From contig CAYQJO010000132.1 in NCBI GenBank assembly GCA_964417785.1, forward strand, positions 1-11,686: a stretch of DNA of 11,686 bases, read 5' to 3'. Numbering within the stretch: the stretch's first letter is position 1; each line of letters starts with the position of its first letter. The notes under the pieces are model-generated. The model saw nothing but the letters and a program-made list of their open reading frames with translations. It was not told where the DNA came from and made no database searches. Positions 1 through 7,800 of this stretch are shown piece after piece. The DNA is from DAOTUL01 sp034437435. Its GTDB lineage: Bacteria; Chloroflexota; Anaerolineae; Aggregatilineales; Phototrophicaceae. Both the position numbers and the translations under genes were made by a program.

Positions 1-19
1 AAACGTGCCTGGATTTTGC

Positions 20-445
20 TCACGCCCAGAGCCGGTTCGTGTGCTGCGTGATTTGCGCACGTTGCGACTCGTTCAAAGTATTTGTCGGTGAATTGGCATC
101 CCCTGTGTCCTTGTTCTCGACGATGAGGACTGTTGCGTCACGATCCAGGGTATGCGTATGCCAAACGCCTTTCTTGATGTTGTACACTTTAAGCGGTTGC
201 ATTTCGACAGCGTGAACTGCGCCGATTTCATCCTCACCTTCGCCAAGAAATAGAATACAGCGCCCGGATAGGAGAACAAATACCTCATCAGTTTCGTCAT
301 GACGCTGCATGGTCAGGATAGCATAGGGTTCTAGTTCGGGGTGGTAGCGCAGTATCGCGACACGCCATTCTCCATAATCAATGGTTGGACGGTAGCCATC
401 CCCCTCATACTGTCGGATTTCTAGCAAACTTTCATGGATTGACAT
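20..445 (-). CDS. Small cupin-domain protein, function unknown
   Basis: This encodes a 141-residue single-domain cupin. The first cupin motif is clear: H49, E54 and G61 within RHDETDEVFVLLSG. The second is reduced to a single histidine region, KKGVWHTHTL, with H96. Metal binding through these His/Glu residues is expected from the family but not proven here. There is no signal peptide or membrane segment, so it is probably cytoplasmic. The start at 445 is chosen because AGGTGA lies 10 nt upstream (456-461). A longer frame starting at 553 would run through the palindromic operator and the lacI start, and its extra 36 residues do not look like protein. The gene is divergent from the LacI-type regulator and shares its 96-bp upstream region, so it may belong to the same regulon. 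Small cupins of this type occur beside sugar genes as possible isomerases or sugar-binding proteins, but the substrate cannot be read from the sequence. Confidence 0.8.
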   Translation of the reverse strand: MSIHESLLEIRQYEGDGYRPTIDYGEWRVAILRYHPELEPYAILTMQRHDETDEVFVLLSGRCILFLGEGEDEIGAVHAVEMQPLKVYNIKKGVWHTHTLDRDATVLIVENKDTGDANSPTNTLNESQRAQITQHTNRLWA

Positions 446-475
446 TGATTTCACTTCACCTATCCGAATTGGTAT

Positions 476-505
476 TTGACAAGAAGACCAACTTGATCTT
501 ATACT
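476..505 (+). promoter_or_regulatory. Sigma70-type promoter of the lacI-family gene
   Basis: TTGACA at 476-481 is a perfect -35 match. TATACT at 500-505 is a 5/6 match to the -10, with an 18-nt spacer. Transcription would begin near 512, giving a leader of about 30 nt before the ATG at 542. The palindromic operator at 518-531 lies just downstream of that start, a position where a bound repressor blocks initiation or early elongation. No Shine-Dalgarno-like sequence precedes the ATG. Confidence 0.65.
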
Positions 506-517
506 ATGTTCATATAT

Positions 518-531
518 TGAGAGCGCTCTCA
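518..531. promoter_or_regulatory. LacI-family operator O1, perfect 14-bp palindrome
   Basis: TGAGAGCGCTCTCA is a perfect inverted repeat centred on the CG at 524/525. It fits the AGCGCT-core operators bound by LacI/GalR/CcpA-type regulators. It lies between the predicted transcription start and the ATG of the lacI-family gene and also upstream of the divergent cupin gene. Autoregulation, and possibly control of the cupin gene, are therefore likely. A closely related site precedes the transporter operon. Confidence 0.85.
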
Positions 532-541
532 TAATAGTATC

Positions 542-1561
542 ATGAAAAAACAAACTAGAAAACTCACACTTGAAGACATCGGCACTCTGGCGGGCGTATC
601 TCGCGCAACAGTATCGCGTGTGATCAACAATTACCCGTACATCACCGCCGAAGTCCGGGAGCGTGTGCAGAAAGTCATCAACGAAACCGGATACGAGCCG
701 AACAAGTTTGCACGGTCACTGGCCTCGAATCGATCCGGGATGATTGGTCTGGTTATCCCGCATGTTACGGATACCATCATGACTAATCCTTATTTCCTGC
801 ATCTCATCAACAGTATAACCAGTGCCACCAACCAGAATGACCTGACACTTGCGCTGTTCCTGTTTCACTCAATGGACGAAGAAGATCGGATTGCCAAATC
901 GATCTTCAACACCAGTCTCGTAGATGGCGTTATTATCACGGCAGATCGGCGAGAAGACTCTTTCGTTAATCAGTTGGTTGAACACGGCGTCCCATTGGTG
1001 TTTGTAGGAAAACCGGAACCCGGTGTGAACGTGCCGTATGTGAACGTCGATAACGAGTATGGTGGGTATCTGGCAACCGAATACCTTATCAATAGAGGTT
1101 GTCGTCGCATTGCGGCGATCATAGTCAGATATAACACAGCGGGTGAAGATCGCCACACAGGGTACTGCAAAGCACTTGAAGCTCATGGCATTCCCTATGA
1201 CGAATGCCTTGTTGGCGAAGCTGATTTCTCACACGAGAGTGGATTTGCAGCAATGAAAACCTTGCTGGCTGCAAATAACAAACCTGATGCGGTTTTTACG
1301 TCGTCGGACCAGATGGCTGTCGGTGCACAGCGTGCCATTAGTGAAGCAGGGTTGCGCATCCCGGAGGATATTGCCCTGGTCGGTTTCGACGATCTACCGC
1401 TGGCCGCTCTGGCTGAACCACCTTTGACAACAATTCGGCAGCCAATCGAAGCATTGGGACCTGCCGCTATTGAACTGCTACAGCAGGCGATTACGTTTCC
1501 ACCGGATTCATTAGAATCCATCGTCCTGCCAGTTGAACTTGTCGTTCGCTCGACAACGTAG
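542..1561 (+). CDS. LacI/GalR-family transcriptional repressor
   Basis: This is a 339-residue protein of the usual length for the family. An N-terminal helix-turn-helix (about residues 10-29, EDIGTLAGVSRATVSRVINN) is followed by a hinge helix containing ARSLASNRS, whose Leu60 matches the minor-groove leucine of LacI. From about residue 66 (GMIGLVIP) a periplasmic-binding-protein-like effector domain runs to the end and includes the conserved VGFDDLPLA block. The ATG at 542 is the only reasonable start, although no Shine-Dalgarno precedes it. Two sites with the AGCGCT core typical of this family flank the gene, at 518-531 and 1585-1600. They indicate control of its own expression and of the downstream transport and glycosidase genes. 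The inducer is inferred to be a beta-glucan oligosaccharide or a derivative, because of the neighbouring enzymes. The ligand cannot be read from the sequence. Confidence 0.95.
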   Translation: MKKQTRKLTLEDIGTLAGVSRATVSRVINNYPYITAEVRERVQKVINETGYEPNKFARSLASNRSGMIGLVIPHVTDTIMTNPYFLHLINSITSATNQNDLTLALFLFHSMDEEDRIAKSIFNTSLVDGVIITADRREDSFVNQLVEHGVPLVFVGKPEPGVNVPYVNVDNEYGGYLATEYLINRGCRRIAAIIVRYNTAGEDRHTGYCKALEAHGIPYDECLVGEADFSHESGFAAMKTLLAANNKPDAVFTSSDQMAVGAQRAISEAGLRIPEDIALVGFDDLPLAALAEPPLTTIRQPIEALGPAAIELLQQAITFPPDSLESIVLPVELVVRSTT

Positions 1562-1578
1562 GCTGTGAAAATTTTTAA
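1550..1578 (+). promoter_or_regulatory. Possible weak promoter of the transport/glycosidase operon
   Basis: TCGACA at 1550-1555 is a 5/6 match to the -35. Seventeen nt later TTTTAA at 1573-1578 is a poor -10. If real, transcription would start near 1585, at the left edge of operator O2, which mirrors the arrangement at the repressor gene. The -10 match is weak, so this is tentative. Read-through from lacI is also possible because no terminator is visible between the genes. Confidence 0.3.
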
Positions 1579-1584
1579 GGAGTT

Positions 1585-1600
1585 TTGAGAGCGCTTTCAA
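1585..1600. promoter_or_regulatory. LacI-family operator O2, 16-bp near-palindrome
   Basis: TTGAGAGCGCTTTCAA is symmetric about 1592/1593 with a single mismatched pair (G1589/T1596). It shares the TGAGAGCGCT half with operator O1 and has the same AGCGCT core. It sits 93 bp upstream of the substrate-binding protein gene, in the leader of the transport and glycosidase operon. This makes it the expected main control site of that operon. Confidence 0.85.
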
Positions 1601-1615
1601 GCGAAAAGGAGTGAT

Positions 1616-1681
1616 ATGAACCCAGACGAACAGACAGTTTTCTTGAATAGCCCGTTGAATATTGAAAAGAGGAGCAAATGA
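1616..1681 (+). CDS. Putative 21-codon leader ORF coupled to the substrate-binding protein gene
   Basis: A short frame begins MNPDEQTVFL and ends in RSK. It has a strong Shine-Dalgarno, AAAGGAG at 1605-1611, 4 nt before its ATG. Its TGA stop (1679-1681) overlaps the ATG (1678-1680) of the next gene in an ATGA junction, the same junction seen at two other gene boundaries in this operon. The peptide is hydrophilic, has no recognisable domain, and shows no run of a single regulatory codon. It may serve translational coupling of the transporter gene, or be chance. The composition alone does not prove it is coding. Confidence 0.4.
   Translation: MNPDEQTVFLNSPLNIEKRSK
1668..1674 (+). promoter_or_regulatory. 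Ribosome binding site of the substrate-binding protein gene
   Basis: AGAGGAG lies only 3 nt before the ATG at 1678, and inside the last codons of the upstream short ORF. The spacing is shorter than usual. This would make initiation partly dependent on ribosomes terminating at the overlapping TGA. Confidence 0.6.
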
Positions 1682-2982
1682 ACAAGTTACGTCCTATCAC
1701 TATGATGCTCATTGTTGCTATGATCCTGATGATGGGTCTCCAGGTCGCGGCACAGGATGAGGAAGTCACCCTGCGTGTTTTGATCCACCAGAACCCGCCG
1801 ATGGTTGAGTTCATGGAGCAATTCAACGCTCAGTTTGAAGAAGCGTATCCTAATATCACCGTCGATATGTCGGTCGTGAACGCCAACGACCTACCCACTG
1901 TCACGCAGACCCGCCTTTCCGCCGGGGACATCGACGTGATCGACATCTTCGGTTTTGCCAACAGCGTGCAGGACTACATGGCTGGTGTGACCCCGCCAAG
2001 CTGGCAGACCATGATCGAAGCAGGCCAACTGCTCGACCTGGCCGGCGAAGAATTCGTTGAACTGTACGATCCGGTCGCTACGCAGGATGCCTGCACGTAT
2101 CAGGACAGCGTCTACTGCGTCAACCTCGGTCGCGTCGTCTACAGCGGTATCTACGTCAATGAAGACCTGTTCGCGGAATTTGAAGTGGAAGTTCCCACCA
2201 CCTGGGATGAACTGGTCGCCGTCTGTGAAACCTTCGACGAAGAAGGCATCGGCTGCATGACCGCCGGTGGTGCTGATGGCTGGCCCATCTTCGTGGGTGC
2301 CTACGGTTTGATGGGTTCGCTGTTCCCCGAGCAGGCCGCCTGGGTCGAAGGTCTGTGGACCGGTGAGCGCCGCCACGACGATGAAGAATCACTCGTGATG
2401 TGGGAGCGTATGCAGGTGTACGCCAGTGAGATGATGGAACGCGGTGCCAGCGGTATTCCCGGTGACGCGGCCCCCGGTCGTTTCGCTTCCGGTGCTGTCG
2501 CCATGTTCCCCGGTGGCAGTTGGTATGCTTCCGCGATTGAAGCTGCGGAGCCGGAATTCGAGTGGGGCTACATTCCATTCCCCGGTAGCGACATTGAAGA
2601 AGACAACCTCGGCTGGTTCGGCAAGTACGACCAGGGTTGGGCCATCGCCGCGGACTCCCCGAACATCGAAGCTGCGCTGCTTTACATCGAAGAATTCTCC
2701 GATCCTGAAAACTACCAGGCTTTTGTGGACGCTGTCGGCTTTATCCCGACCCAACCGGACGTGACGCTGAACACTCAGATCGGCCAAGAGATTGCCCCGT
2801 ATCTGGATAACTTCCGCGTCGGTTACGAGCAGTACTGGGTCGCGCCGATCGGTGCCGGCCAGTGGGCCAACCCGTGGGCTTCCTTCTTCGCGCCGTTCAA
2901 CGAATGGGAAGACCCGGCAGCCCTGGCTGAACGCGCTCAGGCTGACCTCCAGTCCGGCCTTGACGAAGCATTCAGCGAATAA
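1678..2982 (+). CDS. Sugar ABC-transporter substrate-binding protein (family 1, SBP_bac type)
   Basis: This 434-residue protein is the extracellular sugar-capture component of a carbohydrate uptake (CUT1-type) ABC importer. It has a Sec signal peptide of about 25 residues, with K3 and R5 and then a Met/Leu/Ile-rich core, with probable cleavage after VAA and before QDEE. There is no lipobox cysteine, which is unusual for a binding protein of a monoderm. The mature part begins VTLRVLIHQNPP and carries the two-lobed family-1 pattern, including GGSWYASAIE. The C-terminal part is rich in Trp and Tyr (around EQYWVAPIGAGQWANPWASFF), as expected for stacking on sugar rings. Codons are more C-ending than in the neighbouring genes, consistent with high expression. 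The neighbours suggest beta-glucan oligosaccharides as ligand, which is inference. A hairpin follows the gene. Confidence 0.93.
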   Translation: MNKLRPITMMLIVAMILMMGLQVAAQDEEVTLRVLIHQNPPMVEFMEQFNAQFEEAYPNITVDMSVVNANDLPTVTQTRLSAGDIDVIDIFGFANSVQDYMAGVTPPSWQTMIEAGQLLDLAGEEFVELYDPVATQDACTYQDSVYCVNLGRVVYSGIYVNEDLFAEFEVEVPTTWDELVAVCETFDEEGIGCMTAGGADGWPIFVGAYGLMGSLFPEQAAWVEGLWTGERRHDDEESLVMWERMQVYASEMMERGASGIPGDAAPGRFASGAVAMFPGGSWYASAIEAAEPEFEWGYIPFPGSDIEEDNLGWFGKYDQGWAIAADSPNIEAALLYIEEFSDPENYQAFVDAVGFIPTQPDVTLNTQIGQEIAPYLDNFRVGYEQYWVAPIGAGQWANPWASFFAPFNEWEDPAALAERAQADLQSGLDEAFSE

Positions 2983-3008
2983 ACCAAGTAATTGCAAATA
3001 GCATAACC

Positions 3009-3039
3009 AACGACAACCCTCTCATCGAGGGTTGTCGTT
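3009..3039 (+). other. Intercistronic stem-loop between binding protein and permease genes
   Basis: AACGACAACCCTC (3009-3021) and GAGGGTTGTCGTT (3027-3039) form a perfect 13-bp stem with a 5-nt loop. It is followed by C and six A residues, not by a U-run, so it is not a standard intrinsic terminator on this strand. The opposite strand does not give one either. It lies between the abundant binding protein gene and the permease genes. In other sugar ABC operons such structures protect the upstream mRNA from 3' decay and lower downstream expression. Confidence 0.8.
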
Positions 3040-3069
3040 CAAAAAAGAGTTCTGACAAGGATTGAAGCC

Positions 3070-3987
3070 ATGGTTTATCCTTTTGGTGAGGGTTGGAAGC
3101 GGTGGATACCCTATCTGCTTCTTATCCCTGGATTGGCAGCATATTTTTTGGTCGCACTTGGGCCGTCAGTTGCTACATCTTTTTACTCGTTTACCGACGC
3201 AAGTGGTATTGCAGGCGCTCCGATCAACTGGATCGGGTTGGATAATTATGATGAATTCCTATTCGTGGGGCAGGCTGCCCGCGATAATCTGGACGCACTC
3301 GAACGCACGATTATCTTTTCGATCGTCGTCACGGTTATGCAGTTCGGGCTGGGCTTGCTGGCAGCCGTCCTGCTAAATCAGAGCCTACCGGGTTCACGAA
3401 TATTCCGCACGCTGTTCTTCATGCCGGTCATTCTCGGTGTCGTCATTCAGGGCTTGATATGGCGGCTGTTTCTGTATCCACTGGGCGGCCCCGTCGCGAT
3501 GCTGTTCGAGACATTTGGAGTCCAATCGGAGCTTCTGGGTGGTCAGGACGCGTTCTGGTGGGTCATTTTCGTGCAAATCTGGGCGAATATGGGCATCACG
3601 ATGATTATTTTCCTCGCCGGTTTGCAGACGATTCCGCTCGAACTCTACGAGGCGGCACAGATTGATGGCGCATCCGGCTGGCAGAACTTCCGCTTCATTA
3701 CGTGGCCCATGCTTACGCCCAGCGTCCACACGAATCTACTGTTAAATATTATCGGGTCATTACAGGCATGGCAGCTATTCCTCGTTCTCACGGGGTATAG
3801 ACCAGGAACACAGGTGTTAGGCTATATCATCTATGCACAAGGCTTCGGGCAGACCGGTGGCGTTAACGCACCTTCCAGACAGGGATACGCGGCGGCGGCG
3901 TCCATCGTGCTGTTCGTGATGGTGCTGATCGTCGGCCTGACAACACAATACCTGTTGAACCGCAGAGAGAAAAGGATTTTGGGATGA
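3070..3987 (+). CDS. Sugar ABC-transporter permease, MalF/UgpA-like
   Basis: This 305-residue inner-membrane permease belongs to the BPD_transp_1 family and is one of the two channel subunits of the importer. It has about six transmembrane segments, the first at roughly residues 13-37, the second at 80-103, and the last just before the basic tail NRREKRILG. The cytoplasmic EAA loop, which contacts the ATPase, is clear: EAAQIDGASGWQNFRFITWP, beginning at residue 194. The N-terminal half carries NWIGLDNYDEF, a feature common in MalF/UgpA-type subunits. AAGG at 3057-3060 precedes the ATG by 9 nt. Its stop codon overlaps the next permease start as ATGA, which implies translational coupling of the two channel halves. 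Confidence 0.94.
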   Translation: MVYPFGEGWKRWIPYLLLIPGLAAYFLVALGPSVATSFYSFTDASGIAGAPINWIGLDNYDEFLFVGQAARDNLDALERTIIFSIVVTVMQFGLGLLAAVLLNQSLPGSRIFRTLFFMPVILGVVIQGLIWRLFLYPLGGPVAMLFETFGVQSELLGGQDAFWWVIFVQIWANMGITMIIFLAGLQTIPLELYEAAQIDGASGWQNFRFITWPMLTPSVHTNLLLNIIGSLQAWQLFLVLTGYRPGTQVLGYIIYAQGFGQTGGVNAPSRQGYAAAASIVLFVMVLIVGLTTQYLLNRREKRILG

Positions 3988-4874
3988 CAAGTACACCTTC
4001 TGCCATTGCTGAAGACGGCCTGCTTAAACTCGATGCTCCAAAGGTAAAGCGCACCGGTGGCTTTCACATATCGCTGCGCGTAGTCGTCTCATACGCGCTG
4101 CTGCTGCTGCTGGCATCGGTCTACTTTGGGCCGCTGTTCATGCTGGTCAACACCGCGTTCAAGACCAACCGTGAATTCAACCGGGATGCCATCGCACTCC
4201 CGGCGCAGGTCAACCTTGACAATTTTGAAGAGGCGTGGGGTCGTGCGAACTTCCCGCAATATATGTTTAACTCCTCTCTCTACGCCTTCACCGCGACGGC
4301 CATCTACGTGATTACGGCGATGTTCGTTGCCTTTCCCGTCGCACGCGGTTACATCAAAGGGGGCAATTTCGTGCTGACGTTATTCGTCATCGCGCTGTTC
4401 CTCCCACCAGCCTTGATTCCCCAGTTCCAGTTGATACTGGAATTGGGACTCTATAACACCAGACCGGGGTATATCCTGTTGTTGATTACCAACCCCATCG
4501 GCATCATCATTCTGGTGGGTTATCTGAAATCGCTGCCGCGTGAGTTGGACGAAGCCGCTGCGATGGATGGGTGTGGGTACTTCCGTTTCATCTGGTCGAT
4601 TGTATTTCCGCTGTCGCGTCCGATCATCGCAACAGTGGTCGTATTGCACGCAATTGGCATCTGGAACGAACTCATTCTGGCGACCATCTACCTGACCAAT
4701 GAAAAGTTCTACCCCATCACTCGTGGTCTGCTGGTCTTCCAGGGCGTATATGGTTCTAACTGGCCGGTACTGGCTGCCGCCGTCCTGCTGATGGCGCTGC
4801 CGATGATTATCCTGTTCCTGTTCTTGCAGCGCTACATCATCTCTGGTTTGACGGCAGGCGCAGTAAAGGAATAA
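3984..4874 (+). CDS. Sugar ABC-transporter permease, MalG/UgpE-like
   Basis: This 296-residue protein is the second channel subunit of the importer. The N-terminal 30 or so residues are hydrophilic and cytoplasmic. The first membrane segment follows (VVVSYALLLLLASVYFGPLF), and five further segments run to the C-terminus. The EAA loop is EAAAMDGCGYFRFIWSIVFP starting at residue 190. An extracytoplasmic region after the first helix contains NTAFKTNREF, usual for MalG-type subunits. The start overlaps the preceding stop by 4 nt. No ATP-binding subunit gene is found in the window, so a shared MsmX/UgpC-like ATPase encoded elsewhere is expected from precedent in this transporter family. The phosphorylase gene begins 4 nt after the stop. 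Confidence 0.94.
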   Translation: MTSTPSAIAEDGLLKLDAPKVKRTGGFHISLRVVVSYALLLLLASVYFGPLFMLVNTAFKTNREFNRDAIALPAQVNLDNFEEAWGRANFPQYMFNSSLYAFTATAIYVITAMFVAFPVARGYIKGGNFVLTLFVIALFLPPALIPQFQLILELGLYNTRPGYILLLITNPIGIIILVGYLKSLPRELDEAAAMDGCGYFRFIWSIVFPLSRPIIATVVVLHAIGIWNELILATIYLTNEKFYPITRGLLVFQGVYGSNWPVLAAAVLLMALPMIILFLFLQRYIISGLTAGAVKE

Positions 4875-4878
4875 ACAC

Positions 4879-7800
4879 ATGACGGCACAATCGCATAATC
4901 GGGTGCTAGATGCGGGTGAAGCCGCATCGGTTACCGGGGGGGGTGTCACCCTGATGGGGGAGACCTATTACCGCATCCTCAATTACGATATGATGCCGCC
5001 CTTCTTTATGACGGTCGTGAGTAGTGACGATCATTGGCTGTTTGTGGCGACGACCGGCGGTTTAACTGCCGGTCGAGTCAATGCCGATCATGCGCTGTTC
5101 CCATATTACACAGAAGATCGCATCGAGGAAAACGCGAACAATACCGGGCCAAAAACGATCATCCAGGTCAACACGCAGGTATGGGAGCCGTTTGTCCAGT
5201 ACAGCCCATACAAACATGAACGCAATCTCTACAAAAATATCGCCGGTACTGCGCTCGTTTTTGAAGAAGTCAATGTCGAATTGGGTCTTACATTCCGCTA
5301 TGCCTGGCGGACCAGTAACACGTTCGGTATTGTAAGGACTGCCTGGATTGTCAATCAGAGCAAGGATACCATCTCTGTATCAGTGACTGACGGTCTTCAG
5401 AACATCTTGCCCGCCCATATTGCCGCCGGTACCCAGAACGAGTTCAGTGTGCTTCTGGATGCTTATAAGCGGAATGAGCTTGATCTCAAAACCGGTTTGG
5501 GGATATTTTCCCTCAGTTCGCGCCTGACCGATCTCGCTGAACCGAGCGAAGCGCTGCGTGCTAACACTGTCTGGCAGGTGGGTTTGGACCCGGAAGCATA
5601 TTTGCTGTCCTCATCGCAGATTGGCTCCATTCGGGCGGGATATTCTCCCAATCCGGAAACAGTCATTCGTGGGCGACGGGGCGCGTATTTTGCCCATGCT
5701 TCGTTTGAGATGGCACCGGACACAGAACGATCATGGCATCTCGTGGCCGAAGTGGACCAGGATGGTGCGGCAGTCTCAGATCTCGTGCAGCAGTTAAGTG
5801 CTGATGATCTGTACACCACCGTTGAGCGTGATATTGTCGCCAGCGGTGAACAGCTAAAGCGTATCGTTGCGGGTGCTGATGGCATACAGGTGTCTGGCGA
5901 TCCCTTGAGTACCGAACATCACTTTACTAATGTGCTGTTTAACGTGATGCGTGGCGGTACATTTGCCGATCAATATTGGATAAAGAAAGCCGATTTTCTC
6001 GCGTATGTCGATACGCACTATCGTGGCTTGCGCAAGAATCATACGGACTTCTTCGCTGCACTGCCCGAAGCATTCATCGTCCAGACACTCAAAGACCATG
6101 CAGATGGGCAGGACAATCCAAATCTGATCCGGTTGTCGTATACCTACCTCCCGCTGACCTTTAGCCGCAGACACGGCGATCCGAGCCGGCCCTGGAACTG
6201 GTTCTCAATCCATTTGAAGAACGCCGACGGTTCGCCTCAGCTTAGCTATGAGGGCAATTGGCGCGATATCTTCCAGAACTGGGAGGCACTGGTTTATGCC
6301 TATCCCGAATTCATTGAGGGGATGATTGCCGTATTCCTCAACGCTACCACCATCGATGGTTACAACCCCTATCGCATTACCAGAGATGGCATCGACTGGG
6401 AAGTACCGGAACCATCCAACCCCTGGGCGAATATCGGCTATTGGAGCGATCATCAGATCATCTATCTGCAAAAGCTGATGGAAGCCTACGAAGCTTTCTA
6501 TCCGGGCAAACTACGCTCTTTGTTGACACGGCCCATCTTTGCTTATGCCAACGTCCCCTACCGCATCAAACCATATGATGACATTGTACGGGACCCATAC
6601 AACACCATCGACTTCGATTGGGATGCGGAGCATGCCATCGCCGCATTTGTGCAGGAACGGGGTACAGATGGCAGGCTGTTGTTGGACAGTCAGGGCAAGG
6701 TGTTCCACGTAACGCTGGCGGAAAAGCTGCTCAATCTGCTGTTGGCGAAGCTGGTGAACTTTGTGCCTGACGGCGGTATCTGGATGAACACCCAGCGCCC
6801 CGAATGGAACGACGCCAACAACGCCCTGGTGGGCAAGGGTCTATCGGTGGTAACGGCCTGCTACTTGCGACGATTTGTCGTGTTCTTCCAACTGTTGTTA
6901 GAAGATATGCAGGGCGATGTCACACTTTCTCAGGAGTTGTATACCCTGTTCCAGGCGGTCCATAGTGCGCTGGATATGTCCCATTCAACGCTTACCGCTG
7001 AGCAGCGCCGTACCATCATAGACGCACTTGGAACTGCCGGCAGCGCATACCGCCAGACCTGCTACAATGGGTACTCTGGTGACTATGTCCATGTAAGCAG
7101 CGACAAAATTCGATTGTTCCTGACACTGGCACGACAGGTCATTAGCCAGACCATACGGGCAAATCGCCGTGAAGATAGCCTGTACCACGCTTACAACATA
7201 CTTCATCTGAATGATGGTGGTGCCGAGGTACAACACCTCTATCTGATGTTGGAGGGGCAGGTGGCCGTACTGTCATCTGGGCTGCTGGAACCGGAAGCGG
7301 TACTCGCGCTGTTGCACCAGTTGCGTCAGAGTGCGCTGTATCGTGAGGATCAACACAGCTACATCCTGTACCCTGATCGTGATCTGCCGGGATTCATGCA
7401 AAAGAATACATTCGACGAAGCGGAGGTCCGTGATCTCAAGCTGGTGCAAGCACTGGTCGAACGAGATGATCCGCGCCTCATCATAAAGGATACGAGCGGG
7501 CGCTATCACTTTGGCGGTGATCTTCGTAACGCCAGAGATGTGAGCGCTACGCTGAAGATACTGGCAGAGCGACCAGAATACGCTAATCTGGTCGCGACGG
7601 AATCCGATGCTGTTCTGGCACTGTTTGAACGGATTTTCAACCATGACAGCTTTACAGGGCGGTCGGGTTCGTTCTTTGGCTACGAAGGACTCGGTAGCAT
7701 CTACTGGCATATGGTGTCCAAGTTACTGCTGTCTGTACAGGAGAATGTCTATCGCGCTCAGAAGTTGGAGAGCGACGCATTAACCGCGCTCATCGATGCT

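Noticed and set aside
446..553. 36-residue N-terminal extension of the cupin frame
   Set aside because: It would cross the operator and overlap the lacI start. The extra residues look like translated noncoding DNA, and a suitable Shine-Dalgarno precedes the start at 445.
1539..1576. Terminator of the lacI-family gene from TTGTCG/CGACAA and a T-run
   Set aside because: The stem is only 6 bp and the T-run (1572-1576) lies about 15 nt past the stem, too far for an intrinsic terminator.
1585..1614. TTG-started mini-ORF following TAAGGAG at 1576-1582
   Set aside because: It has only nine codons, overlaps operator O2 and lacks any supporting feature. The ATG frame at 1616 is the stronger candidate.
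2389..2997. Long minus-strand frames opposite the binding protein gene
   Set aside because: They are antisense shadows of a gene with clear family motifs. Their Arg/His-rich translations have no domain pattern and no ribosome site was seen.
3009..3046. Intrinsic terminator after the binding protein gene
   Set aside because: The hairpin is strong but is followed by A residues on the + strand. On the - strand the T-run precedes rather than follows it, so neither strand has the terminator layout.
7541..7549. Additional AGCGCT core as a third operator
   Set aside because: It is inside phosphorylase coding sequence with non-symmetric flanks. A similar core at 4828-4833 in the permease gene is likewise unsupported.
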